A DNA stretch of 64,000 nucleotides. Origin: Arsenicicoccus dermatophilus (GTDB taxonomy: Bacteria > Actinomycetota > Actinomycetes > Actinomycetales > Dermatophilaceae). The notes below the pieces were generated by a model. The model saw only the letters and a list, made by a program, of their open reading frames with translations, searched no databases and had not been told where the DNA came from. Below, one piece after another: positions 45,565 to 54,184 of this stretch (its first letter is position 1; the number at the start of each line of letters is the position of its first letter). The stretch lies in the NCBI RefSeq assembly GCF_022568795.1, contig NZ_JAKZHU010000001.1, positions 2,542,001 through 2,606,000 on the forward strand, in the 5' to 3' direction. Both the position numbers and the translations under genes were made by a program.

Positions 45565-46703
45565 GCCGCATCCACCTGTCCCGCGCCCAGGTCACCTCCG
45601 TCGAGGAGGGTTTCGTCCTGGACGCCCTGCGCTCGGGCTGGGTCGCACCCCTCGGGCCGCACGTCGACGCCTTCGAGCACGAGGTCGCCGAGCGCGTGGG
45701 GGTGCCGCACGCGCTGGCGCTCAGCTCCGGGACCGCTGCTCTGCACCTGGCCCTGCTGCACTTCGGCGCCCGGCCCGGGACGGTCGTCGTGGTGCCGACC
45801 ATGACCTTCGCCGCCACCGCCAACGCCGTCGCCTACACCGGCGCCGACCTGGCCTTCGTCGACAGCCGGGCGGACGACGGCAACGTCGACGCCGACCTGC
45901 TGCTGCGCGCCTGCGACGAGCTCCGCGCCGAGGGCCGGACCGTGGCCGCGGCGATCCCGGTCGACCTCTTCGGCCGATGCGCCGACTACGGCGTGCTCGC
46001 CCCCGGTCTCGCGGAGCACGGCATACCGCTCGTGGAGGACGCGGCCGAGGCGCTCGGAGCCTCGCTCGGGACGGCGGCGGCCGGGTCCTTCGGGCTGGCG
46101 GCGGCCCTGTCCTTCAACGGGAACAAGATCATGACCACCTCCGGCGGCGGCATGCTGCTCAGCCACGACCCGGCCGTCGTCGAGCGCGCGCGACACCTCG
46201 CGACCCAGGCCCGGCAACCGGTGCCGTGGTACGAGCACGAGGACATCGGCTTCAACTACCGCCTGTCCAACATCCTGGCGGCCCTCGGACGGGGCCAGCT
46301 CACGCGGCTCGACACGATGATCGGGCGGCGCCGCGAGATCCGGCAGCGGTATGCCGGTCTCCTCGGCGGGCTCCCGGGGATCCGTCTCCTCGGGCGCGGG
46401 ACCGATCGCGACGACACCCAGGACAACTGCTGGCTCACCAGCATCGTCCTCGACCCCGCCGTGTGGTCCACCACCGCCGACGATGTGGTGGCTGCCTTGT
46501 CGCAGCAGGAGATCGAGGCCCGGCACCTGTGGAAGCCGATGCACCTGCAACCGGTCTTCGCCGGGCGCCGCGCCTTCCTCGACGGGACGAGCGAGATGCT
46601 CTTCGCCCAGGGGGTCAACCTGCCGAGCGGCGCGGACCTGACCGACGACGACGTGGACCGGGTGGTCGTCGCCCTGCGCGCCACCCTGCGGGAGGCCGCG
46701 TGA
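45561..46703 (+). CDS. DegT/DnrJ/EryC1 family aminotransferase (PglE-like)
   Basis: A 380-residue PLP-dependent sugar aminotransferase. Landmarks: HALALSSGTAALHLALLHFG (about residues 52-71), the SFNGNKIMTTSGGGML segment with the PLP lysine (about 188-203), and DIGFNYRLSNILAALGRGQL. Acting after the PglF-like dehydratase it would aminate C4 of UDP-4-keto-6-deoxy-GlcNAc, giving the UDP-4-amino sugar of the bacillosamine pathway. It overlaps its neighbours by 4 nt on both sides (ATGA and GTGA), so it lies in a tight operon. Confidence 0.92.
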   Translation: MSRIHLSRAQVTSVEEGFVLDALRSGWVAPLGPHVDAFEHEVAERVGVPHALALSSGTAALHLALLHFGARPGTVVVVPTMTFAATANAVAYTGADLAFVDSRADDGNVDADLLLRACDELRAEGRTVAAAIPVDLFGRCADYGVLAPGLAEHGIPLVEDAAEALGASLGTAAAGSFGLAAALSFNGNKIMTTSGGGMLLSHDPAVVERARHLATQARQPVPWYEHEDIGFNYRLSNILAALGRGQLTRLDTMIGRRREIRQRYAGLLGGLPGIRLLGRGTDRDDTQDNCWLTSIVLDPAVWSTTADDVVAALSQQEIEARHLWKPMHLQPVFAGRRAFLDGTSEMLFAQGVNLPSGADLTDDDVDRVVVALRATLREAA

Positions 46704-47341
46704 ATCCTTCGACGTACGAACGCCTCAAGCGTGGGCTGGACATCGCCGTCGCGGCGACGGGCCTGGTGGTCACCGCGCCGGTGCAGGCTGCCGCGGCGCT
46801 GGCCGTGCGCCGGACCATGGGCACGCCCGTGCTCTTCCGCCAGACCCGACCCGGTCTGCACGGCAAGCCCTTCGAGATGGTGAAGATGCGCACGATGCTG
46901 CTGCCCTCCCAGGTCGGCGGGACCGGCGACGACGCCGCTCGACTGACCCCGCTGGGTCGCTGGCTGCGGGCGACCAGCATCGACGAGCTCCCGACGCTGT
47001 GGAACGTGCTGCGCGGAGACCTCAGCCTGGTCGGGCCCCGCCCGCTGCTGATGGACTACCTGCCGCTCTACAGCACGGATCAGATGCGCCGGCACGAGGT
47101 CCGCCCAGGCCTGACCGGGCTCGCCCAGGTGAGCGGCCGCAACGCCCTGCCCTGGGAGGAGCGCTTCACCCTGGACGTGGAGTATGTCGACCGCCGCTGC
47201 CTCGGTCTCGACCTGCAGATCCTGGCGCGCACGATCGCCACCGTGCTGGGCCGAGGTGGCGTGAGCGCTGAGGGCCACGCCACGATGCCCGCCTTCCACG
47301 GCAGCGCGGAGTCAGCCACGACCGCCGGAGGACCCCGATGA
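46700..47341 (+). CDS. Undecaprenyl-phosphate sugar phosphotransferase (PglC/WcaJ catalytic-domain type)
   Basis: A 213-residue monotopic phosphoglycosyl transferase. Basic N-terminus KRGLDIAVAATGLVVTAPVQ is the re-entrant membrane helix. VLFRQTRPGLHGKPFEMVKMRTM, TSIDELPTLWNVLRGDLSLVGPRP (with the catalytic Asp-Glu pair) and RPGLTGLAQVSGRN are the family signatures. It would place the first sugar phosphate on undecaprenyl phosphate. It starts at a GTG that overlaps the aminotransferase stop, with GGAGG 4 bases upstream. The last ~35 residues are Ala/Thr-rich. Confidence 0.93.
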   Translation: MNPSTYERLKRGLDIAVAATGLVVTAPVQAAAALAVRRTMGTPVLFRQTRPGLHGKPFEMVKMRTMLLPSQVGGTGDDAARLTPLGRWLRATSIDELPTLWNVLRGDLSLVGPRPLLMDYLPLYSTDQMRRHEVRPGLTGLAQVSGRNALPWEERFTLDVEYVDRRCLGLDLQILARTIATVLGRGGVSAEGHATMPAFHGSAESATTAGGPR

Positions 47342-48534
47342 GACGCGTCCTTGTGCTCAACCAGTTCGCCCTTCCCCGGGACCAGGGAGGAGGGACCCGC
47401 CATGCCGATCTGTTCAGCCGCTGCCCGGGCTGGCGGTCGGTGGTTCTGACGGGCGACCGCAACCATTACAGCCAAAAGAGATTCACGACCGACGACCCCG
47501 GATTTCGCCTCCTGCCTGTGCCTGCCAGCGATGGGAGCCCGAGAGCCCGGTTGGCGTCCTGGGTCGCCTATTGCGTACAGGCCCTCGGTTTCGGCCTCCG
47601 GCACCGACCTGACGTGGTCTTCGCCTCCTCGCCACACTTGCTGACCGCTGTCGCCGGATGGACCCTGGCCCGAATGATTCGCGTCCCGCTGGTACTGGAG
47701 ATCCGGGACCTGTGGCCAGAGTCCTTCGTCGCAGCAGGGCTTCTCACCCGCGGATCACCGCCTCATCGAGTTCTCGAGGCGATCGAACGGTTCGTCGTCC
47801 GACGAGCTGACGAGATCGTCGTCGTCACGCCAGGTTGGGAGCAGCACCTCTCAAGGCTGGGCGCCGATCTGCAACACTGCACGATCGTTCCCAACGGAAC
47901 GGAGCCCTACGACTTACACCTCTCGTCCAACGACCGCGAGAAGAGGCGCCGTTCCCTGGGGATCGACCGGACGACAGCGGTATTCGCGGGGGCGCACGGA
48001 CCCAAGGACGGGATCGACCTGATCCTCGATGCTGCGGCAAGCATCCCCGAGGTGGACTTCTTGCTCGTCGGTGACGGCCCGGCCAAGGACGACGCCCAAT
48101 CTCGTGCCCGGCGGGAGGGCCTGAGCAACGTCCGGTTCACTGACCCCGTCCCGAAGCAAGACCTCCCGGTGCTGCTGGCCTGCTGCGACATCGGCGTCCA
48201 CTCCGTGACGCCGTTGGATGTCTTCCGGCTCGGAATGAGCCCCAACAAGCTGTTCGACTATCTGGCGGCGGGTCTGCCCGTCGTCAGCAACGCCGGGGAT
48301 GCGGTGACCGGACTCATCGGCCGTGACCGGTGCGGCCACGTTGGCGACTCCGGCTCTCTGGCGGATGGAATCCGCCTCGTACAAGCCGCAGATGATCAGC
48401 AGCGAGCCACGTGGCGCCACACCGCGCACACCCTCATCCGCACGCGCTTCTCACGGGGCGAGGCGGCTCGCTGCCTGGCGACGGTCCTGGATCGAGTGTG
48501 TGACGACCACGCAGGCAGGAGGACACCGCGATGA
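47338..48534 (+). CDS. GT4 family glycosyltransferase
   Basis: A 398-residue GT-B glycosyltransferase (start MRRVLVLNQFALPRDQGGGTRH). The N-terminal domain includes LVLEIRDLWPESFVAAGLL and the second domain has VVTPGWEQHLSRLG, VPNGTEPYDL and the nucleotide-binding DIGVHSVTPLDVFRLGMSPNKLFDYLAAGLPVVSN, with the E/D..NK pattern of GT4. It resembles WbuB-type N-acetylaminosugar transferases. Codon use is more relaxed than upstream: by my count 14 of the first 60 codons end in A or T, compared with 4 of 60 in the preceding aminotransferase. This suggests a different origin. It overlaps its neighbours by 4 nt. Confidence 0.9.
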   Translation: MRRVLVLNQFALPRDQGGGTRHADLFSRCPGWRSVVLTGDRNHYSQKRFTTDDPGFRLLPVPASDGSPRARLASWVAYCVQALGFGLRHRPDVVFASSPHLLTAVAGWTLARMIRVPLVLEIRDLWPESFVAAGLLTRGSPPHRVLEAIERFVVRRADEIVVVTPGWEQHLSRLGADLQHCTIVPNGTEPYDLHLSSNDREKRRRSLGIDRTTAVFAGAHGPKDGIDLILDAAASIPEVDFLLVGDGPAKDDAQSRARREGLSNVRFTDPVPKQDLPVLLACCDIGVHSVTPLDVFRLGMSPNKLFDYLAAGLPVVSNAGDAVTGLIGRDRCGHVGDSGSLADGIRLVQAADDQQRATWRHTAHTLIRTRFSRGEAARCLATVLDRVCDDHAGRRTPR

Positions 48535-49625
48535 GACGCGTCATGCACGTCACGACCGCACACCCCGTCAGCGACAACCGCATCCTGCGCAAGGAGTGCA
48601 CCGCCCTCGCCCAGGCAGGGTTCGACGTGATTCTGGTGGCTGTCCACGATCGCGACGAGGTCCTCCACGGCATACCCGTGCTCGGACTCCCGAGGCACCG
48701 AGGCCGATTGTCGCGCATGGTCCTCGGGCCGGTGGCGGCGTGGCGGCGGCTGTCCGCACGACGGCCCGACGTGGTCCACGGGCACGACCCCGAGCTGATC
48801 CCGCTGCTCCTGCTCTATCGGCTCGTGCACCCCGGTTGCAGGGTGATCTACGACGCTCACGAGGACCTCCCGCAGCAGGTGGCAGGAAAGCCCTACCTGC
48901 CCCGACTCGTTCGGCCCGTGGTGGCTCGCGCCGCTCGCGCCCTGGAGGGTCTGGCCGACCGCGGACTCGATGCCGTCGTCGTCGCAACCCCGCACATCGG
49001 TCGCCGCCATGAACTTGCCCGGACCGTGCTGGTGCAGAATTACCCATGGTTGAGCGACTTTCCCGAGCCTGAGCCGTATCCCACCGATGCTTCCCCCGTC
49101 GTGTGCTACGCAGGGGGGATCAGCGCGGGCCGCGGCTACGAGGCGATGTGCGCGTTGCCTCGCCTGGTCACCCGCCCGTTGGAGGTCGTGCTGGCAGGAC
49201 CATGTGCTGAGGAGGTGGCTGGTCGGCCTCTCCCGGAGGGGGTGACCCACCTCGGGACGCTGGCCCCGGACGAGGTTCCCCCGCTCCTGGCCCGGTCCGC
49301 AGCGGGTCTGGCCGTCCTCCTCCCGCTCCCCAACTACCTGGAGTCCCAACCCACGAAGGTCTACGAGTACCTCGCGGCCGGCCGCCCCTTCGTGGCGTCC
49401 GACTTTCCCTACTGGGTCGAGACCTTCGGCCCTCACCGCTGCGGGCTCTTCGTCGATGCGACCGATCCTCGCGCCGTGGCCCGGGCCGTCGAGCTCCTTC
49501 TGTCCGATCCCGAGGAAGCTGCCGCGATGGGGGCCCGTGGCCGCCAAGCGGTGGTGGAGCACTTCAGCTTCGAGAACGAGGCTGCTCGACTCTGCGCCCT
49601 AGTGACGGACCTGGTGGGCCGATGA
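48531..49625 (+). CDS. GT4 family glycosyltransferase
   Basis: A 364-residue GT-B glycosyltransferase. The N-terminal half has HVTTAHPVSDNRILRKECTAL and DVVHGHDPELIPLLLLYRL. The C-terminal half has CYAGGISAGRGYEAMCALP and LLPLPNYLESQPTKVYEYLAAGRPFVASDFPYW, the donor-binding region with the conserved E and K. It overlaps both neighbouring genes by 4 nt, so the five genes from the PglF-like gene to the polymerase form one translationally coupled operon. The linkage formed is unknown. Confidence 0.9.
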   Translation: MRRVMHVTTAHPVSDNRILRKECTALAQAGFDVILVAVHDRDEVLHGIPVLGLPRHRGRLSRMVLGPVAAWRRLSARRPDVVHGHDPELIPLLLLYRLVHPGCRVIYDAHEDLPQQVAGKPYLPRLVRPVVARAARALEGLADRGLDAVVVATPHIGRRHELARTVLVQNYPWLSDFPEPEPYPTDASPVVCYAGGISAGRGYEAMCALPRLVTRPLEVVLAGPCAEEVAGRPLPEGVTHLGTLAPDEVPPLLARSAAGLAVLLPLPNYLESQPTKVYEYLAAGRPFVASDFPYWVETFGPHRCGLFVDATDPRAVARAVELLLSDPEEAAAMGARGRQAVVEHFSFENEAARLCALVTDLVGR

Positions 49626-50956
49626 CCTCGCCGGGGGCCCGCAGTACTACCCCCATCATCGGCCCTACGGCTCTGGCGGTCCTCGCCCTCGGTGGCTATG
49701 TCAAGGGATCGCGCTACCTGGCCTGGATCCCCGTTGACCTGACGATCCTGGCTGGTGCAGTCGTGCTCGTGGTCGTGCTGTGGACACTGGCGGTGCGACG
49801 ACGGCCCGGAGGATCACCGGTACCGCTCCTGCTGTGGTTCGCCACCCTCACCAGCGGGTTGCTCAGCAGCAGTTCACCGGAGAACACCTATGCATCGCAG
49901 AAGGTCATCCACGTCTTCGTGCTGGCGCCGCTGTGCGTCATGGGCGGGCTGGTGCTGCTCGACAGCCCCCGAGGACGGCGGAGCTGGCTGCGATCGGTCG
50001 TGGCTGTCGGATTCGTCACGATCGCCCTGGCGCTCGTGGACCCTGCCGGGTCCACCTCACGCCTGTACTCAGAAGGTGGCAGCACCATCGGTCTGGGACG
50101 TGCCGCCGGCGGCGCTCTGGTTGTCCTGCTCACGGTGGCTCTGACTCGACGGAAGCACCGTGAGTTCGCACTCCTGCTGGCGTTCGTAGCGGGCTATGTC
50201 GTCTTGCGTACCGCTTCCCGAGGGCCGGTGCTCGCCTCGGTGCTGGCGGTCCTCGCCGTGGTGGCTCTCTCCCGCACCTCCGGGCGGATCTGGCGAACCC
50301 TGCTGGTCCTGCTGCTCCTTGCCCTGGGGGGTGCCTGGGCCGCGTCCGGTGGCGCCGACAGCCGGCTGTTCGAGACCGCGGGAGCCTCGGCCGAGATGCG
50401 CGGCATGCTGCTGCGCTATGCCGTCGACGCCGCACTTCACCATCCGTTGGGCATCGGGTGGGGCGGTCTCTACGACTACATGGGCTTCGCCACGCTCGAC
50501 TCCGGCTACGTGCAGTATCCCCACAACGTCATCGTCGAAGTTGCCTCAGAGGGCGGTTGGGCGGCCGGAGCCGCGACGTGCGCAGCGTTAGCGGTTGCGC
50601 TAGGTCGCCAATGGCGTCATCAGGCCCTCCCAGGCGAGCTAGCCATGACGGCCCTGCTCTTGTTCGGCCTGCTCAACGCGCTGGTGTCGGGCGACGTGAA
50701 CGGCAACCGTGGCCTGTGGGTGGCCATCGGAGCGGCTCTAGCGGCCCAGATGCGTGCCCCCGCGCAGGGACCACCAGGACAGGACCCACAAGGCGGCATA
50801 GCTCAGCGCCCAAGCCGCTCCGAGAGCAGTGACCGTCATCGGGGCGGGCCACGCCAGGTGGTGGCCCAGAACGACGACACCGGCGCACAGAACGAGGCGG
50901 AACACGTCCCAGCCCGCCTGCCACGACACCTTGCCCATCACCACGACGGTCTGTGA
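49622..50956 (+). CDS. Wzy-like O-antigen polymerase/ligase membrane protein
   Basis: A polytopic protein with ten or more hydrophobic segments. The large loop contains the SRGPVLASVLAVLAVVALSR and HPLGIGWGGLYDYMGFATLDSGYVQYPHNVIVEVASEGG parts typical of Wzy_C proteins. The recognisable protein ends at about GLWVAIGAALAAQM (near 50750), but the frame stays open for 200 more bases. This gives a ~68-residue Gln/Arg/His-rich tail that lies wholly antisense to the convergent flippase gene. The tail is probably an artefact of a lost stop codon at a recombination junction. Codon use is relaxed, as in the two upstream glycosyltransferases. Confidence 0.85.
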   Translation: MTSPGARSTTPIIGPTALAVLALGGYVKGSRYLAWIPVDLTILAGAVVLVVVLWTLAVRRRPGGSPVPLLLWFATLTSGLLSSSSPENTYASQKVIHVFVLAPLCVMGGLVLLDSPRGRRSWLRSVVAVGFVTIALALVDPAGSTSRLYSEGGSTIGLGRAAGGALVVLLTVALTRRKHREFALLLAFVAGYVVLRTASRGPVLASVLAVLAVVALSRTSGRIWRTLLVLLLLALGGAWAASGGADSRLFETAGASAEMRGMLLRYAVDAALHHPLGIGWGGLYDYMGFATLDSGYVQYPHNVIVEVASEGGWAAGAATCAALAVALGRQWRHQALPGELAMTALLLFGLLNALVSGDVNGNRGLWVAIGAALAAQMRAPAQGPPGQDPQGGIAQRPSRSESSDRHRGGPRQVVAQNDDTGAQNEAEHVPARLPRHLAHHHDGL

Positions 50957-51997
50957 GAGCGGGGCCGCCACGAGCTGGCACACGAGGCCCACTGCCATGA
51001 CACGCGCGTAATCCCCACTGACTCGCCACTGCGAGCCCAGGACGGTCGCGAAGGCCCATGGGGCGAGGCCGATCAACGCGGTCCCCAGAGCAAGACCCAC
51101 CGCCAGCAGTCGTGCCGATGTGCGCAGGAACAGACCCATCAGCTCCGGGGATCGCGTCCGTCGCGCCGCCCCGAACTCCCCCAGGTAGACCTGCGCCAGC
51201 GCCACCCCGACGAGGGCGAGCGGCAGTCCCAGGACCCGCTGGGTCATGCCGAGCCATCCGGAGACGGTCGTGCCGTAGAGCGACGCCAGGATCAGCACCG
51301 GGGCCTGCAACCCCAGCGAGTTGACCAGGCCTGACGGTGCCATCAGGAGGGGGAAGGTCCGATATCGCACCAGCGTGGCCCGTATCGACCCCCTGTGGTG
51401 ACGGTGCCACGCTGCGTCGTTCGTACGCAGGGCCCGGACCAGGGTGACGATGCCGATCAGCTGTCCGGCGGCGAGTCCGAAAGCCAGGCCGTGGGCACCC
51501 CCGTGGAACGTCGCCGCTCCCACCTGCATCAGCGACACCGCGGCAGCCTGAACCATGGTGCGCCGCGCGATCGCGGCATACATCCGCCTGCGTATAGCCA
51601 GCTGGTTGAGAACCGTGAAGGCCCCGGCCAGGGATGCGGTCAGCGGAATCCAGACCAGCAGGGAGGGATCGATGTCGAGGTCAAAGGCCGCGACCACGGG
51701 CTCTCGGGCCAACCAGGCGACCAGCGTGAGCACCAGGCCGAGGACCGTGGCTGTCGTCAGGGCGAGGCGGGCGATGTCCAGCGCCTCACCATCGTCGTCG
51801 GGCACCGGGATCGCCAGGTCCAGACGGAGGGCTCCCACCGTGGCAAGCGCGACGATCGCGGCGTTCACCACGGCGAAGGGGCCATAGTCAGCCGGAGGCA
51901 CCAACCGGCTGATGATCGGGGCGCAGGCGAGCGCCACGAGCTGACCGCCCGCGGTACCGCCGACGATGGCCAGCGCACCGCGACGTGCGGAGCTCAT
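50738..51997 (-). CDS. Wzx-like polysaccharide flippase (oligosaccharide flippase family)
   Basis: A 419-residue, 12-helix MOP-superfamily protein. The start MSSARRGALAIVGGTAGGQLVALACAPIISRLVPPADYG and ALRLDLAIPVPDDDGEAL are typical of polysaccharide biosynthesis flippases, which turn undecaprenyl-linked repeat units across the membrane. The last 219 bp overlap the polymerase reading frame tail to tail. No clear ribosome binding site is present before ATG 51997. The 80-bp stretch before alr includes an AT-rich patch (52040-52070). Confidence 0.88.
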   Translation of the reverse strand: MSSARRGALAIVGGTAGGQLVALACAPIISRLVPPADYGPFAVVNAAIVALATVGALRLDLAIPVPDDDGEALDIARLALTTATVLGLVLTLVAWLAREPVVAAFDLDIDPSLLVWIPLTASLAGAFTVLNQLAIRRRMYAAIARRTMVQAAAVSLMQVGAATFHGGAHGLAFGLAAGQLIGIVTLVRALRTNDAAWHRHHRGSIRATLVRYRTFPLLMAPSGLVNSLGLQAPVLILASLYGTTVSGWLGMTQRVLGLPLALVGVALAQVYLGEFGAARRTRSPELMGLFLRTSARLLAVGLALGTALIGLAPWAFATVLGSQWRVSGDYARVMAVGLVCQLVAAPLSQTVVVMGKVSWQAGWDVFRLVLCAGVVVLGHHLAWPAPMTVTALGAAWALSYAALWVLSWWSLRGGTHLGR

Positions 51998-52080
51998 GCG
52001 GACACCGCTACAGCCAGCCGATGCAGTTACTCACGGCAACACTATGCCAGAATTCTGTTGCAGAAAGTCATATCTGCGCG

Positions 52081-53217
52081 TCAGGCGTCGATGTAGGTCC
52101 GCCCCACGCGCTTGCCGATGTGGCAGGTCACCTCGTACGTGATCGTCCCCAGCAGGTCGGCCATCTCGTCGGTGGTGATCGCGCTCTCGCCGCTCGCGCC
52201 GAGCAGCACCACCTCGTCACCCACCTGGACCGGGCACGGACGGTCGGCCGGGCCGAGGTCGATCATGGTCTGGTCCATGCACACCCGCCCCGCGATCGGG
52301 CACGAGCGTCCGTCGACCAGCACGCGCCCGCGGTTGGACAGGTGGCGGTCGTAGCCGTCGGCGTAGCCCACCGGCATCGTCCCGATCCACCGGTCCTGCT
52401 CGCTGTGCCAGGTGCGGCCGTAGCCCACGGTCGTGCCCGCCGGCACCCGCTTGACGAAGCTCACCCGGCTCACCCACCGCACCGCCTGCCGCAGCGGGAT
52501 CGACCGCGGGGTGGTCACGTCCGGGTAGTAGCCGTAGGCCATGATCCCGGGCCGCACCATCGTCAGCCACGACGACGAGTGGCCCAGCACGCCACCGGAG
52601 TTCGCGCAGTGCACGTGCTCCAGGGCGCGGCCCAGCCGGGCGTGCACCGCGTCCACGACCTCACGGAAGCGGGCGACCTGGTCCTCGGTGAACTCGTCCT
52701 GCGAGGCCGTGTCCGACACCGGCAGGTGCGTGAAGATCCCCTCCAGGCGCACGTCCGGCAGCGCCTCCACGTGGGCCGCGACCTCGGCCGCCTCGGCCAC
52801 GGCGACCCCGATCCTCGCCATACCGGTGTCGACCTTGAGGTGCACCCGCGCCGGCCGCCCCACCCGGGCCGCCGCCTCCTGCAGCGCGTCCGCGCACTCC
52901 CGGGAGGGGACCGCGGTGACGACGTCCGCGGCGATCGCCGCCTCCATCTCCTCCCCCGGGAAGCAGTGCGACAGCTTGAGGATCGGCAGGGTGATGCCCG
53001 CCTCGCGCAGCTCCAGCGCCTCGGGCACCGTCGCCACGCCCAGCCAGTCGGCGCACCCCGTGGCCTGCACCATCTGCGAGACGGCCACGGCCCCATGGCC
53101 GTAGGCGTCGGCCTTGACCGCCACCAGCACCGTCCGGTCCCCCACCGCGGAGCGCACCCCGTCGAGGTTGTGACGTATGGCGGACAGGTCGACCTGGGCG
53201 TGCGTCGCGTAGAGCAT
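52081..53217 (-). CDS. alr: Alanine racemase
   Basis: A 378-residue PLP fold-III racemase making D-alanine for peptidoglycan. The PLP lysine is K35 in VAVKADAYGHGAV. The phosphate-binding and catalytic regions follow as HLKVDTGMARIGV, VHCANSGGVL and VRPGIMAYGYYPD. The C-terminal domain has the tyrosine region GTTVGYGRTW and CMDQTMIDLG. ATG 53217 is the start (MLYATHAQVDLSAIRHN). It is co-directional with the flippase gene and separated from it by 83 bp. Confidence 0.95.
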   Translation of the reverse strand: MLYATHAQVDLSAIRHNLDGVRSAVGDRTVLVAVKADAYGHGAVAVSQMVQATGCADWLGVATVPEALELREAGITLPILKLSHCFPGEEMEAAIAADVVTAVPSRECADALQEAAARVGRPARVHLKVDTGMARIGVAVAEAAEVAAHVEALPDVRLEGIFTHLPVSDTASQDEFTEDQVARFREVVDAVHARLGRALEHVHCANSGGVLGHSSSWLTMVRPGIMAYGYYPDVTTPRSIPLRQAVRWVSRVSFVKRVPAGTTVGYGRTWHSEQDRWIGTMPVGYADGYDRHLSNRGRVLVDGRSCPIAGRVCMDQTMIDLGPADRPCPVQVGDEVVLLGASGESAITTDEMADLLGTITYEVTCHIGKRVGRTYIDA

Positions 53218-53317
53218 GGATCCGTTATCCCACAGCGCCGTCCCCGCCGCGCGCCCGGGGGCCGCTGCGGCGTCCGCGCAGGTAGCCTCGCTGCATCGTC
53301 GCGCGAGAGGGGCCACC

Positions 53318-53950
53318 ATGTCGGCACGTGGAGTCCTGGTCGTCGGTGCCGGAGGCTTCGGCCGGGAGACCCTCGACGTCCTGATCGCCCAGGGGCGCAC
53401 GGTGATCGGCGTCGTCGACGACGCCCCGGCCGAGCGCAACCTGCAGCGCCTCGCCGACCGGGGCATCCCCCACCTCGGCACCCTCGACGCGTGGTTGGAG
53501 CGCACCGACGCGAGCACGGAGTATGTCGTCGGCATCGGCAACGGCGCGATCCGCGAGCGTCTCGCCGCGCGCCTGGACGCCGCCGGGCACCGGGCCGCGA
53601 CCGCCATCCACCCGGACTCCACCATCGGGTCCCGCGTCACCATCGGCCCCGGCACCGTGATCCTTGCCGGCGCCCGGCTGACGACCAACATCACCCTGCA
53701 CGAGCACGTCCACCTCAACCCCAACGTCGCGATCGGCCACGACAGCGAGCTCGGGTCCTGCACGTCCGCCAACCCTGCCGCGGTCGTGGCGGGCGAGGTG
53801 CGCGTCGGCGCGCGGGTGCTCCTCGGGACGGGCAGCCATGTGCTGCAAGGGCTCTCGGTCGGCGACGACACCGTGGTCGGGGCCTGTGCCCTGGTGACCA
53901 AGGACGTGCCGTCCGGCGTCGTGGTCACGGGGATCCCCGGCCGCTGGTGA
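53318..53950 (+). CDS. Sugar O/N-acetyltransferase, PglD/NeuD-like
   Basis: A 210-residue protein. The N-terminal Rossmann-like part is VLVVGAGGFGRETLDVL (about residues 6-22) and predicts UDP-sugar binding. The C-terminal half is a left-handed beta-helix: IHPDSTIGSRVTIGPGTVI, LHEHVHLNPNVAIGHDSELG and VGDDTVVGACALVTKDVPSG. This is the PglD/NeuD architecture. It acetylates the C4 amine in the bacillosamine pathway, and here complements the PglF- and PglE-like genes 8 kb away. ATG 53318 has an AGAGGGG ribosome binding site, and TAGCCT lies at 53283-53288. The following 234 bp to 54184 hold no gene I can see. Confidence 0.85.
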   Translation: MSARGVLVVGAGGFGRETLDVLIAQGRTVIGVVDDAPAERNLQRLADRGIPHLGTLDAWLERTDASTEYVVGIGNGAIRERLAARLDAAGHRAATAIHPDSTIGSRVTIGPGTVILAGARLTTNITLHEHVHLNPNVAIGHDSELGSCTSANPAAVVAGEVRVGARVLLGTGSHVLQGLSVGDDTVVGACALVTKDVPSGVVVTGIPGRW

Positions 53951-54184
53951 GGGGCCTGACCGAGGCCTGTCACCCGCGGGTTCGGGACGCTGGATCCCTT
54001 GCAGGGCGAGGTTGCCCGGAACGGCCGGGTCGGGCCGCGGCCGGGTCGTCCCGGCGCCCGTCATACCGCTCGCCCTGCACAGGCCCTGGGTCACCGGGCC
54101 TGCTCGCCCGCCCCGCGTCGACGCACCCCACGCGACCTGACCCGCAGCCGCCGGCAGCGGGCAGGCTCGGCCTGCGCGACCAGG

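Noticed and set aside
53951..54184. Possible small gene between the PglD-like gene and the hypothetical gene
   Set aside because: The available frames are shadows of neighbouring genes and have arginine/proline-rich composition. Nothing recognisable was found.
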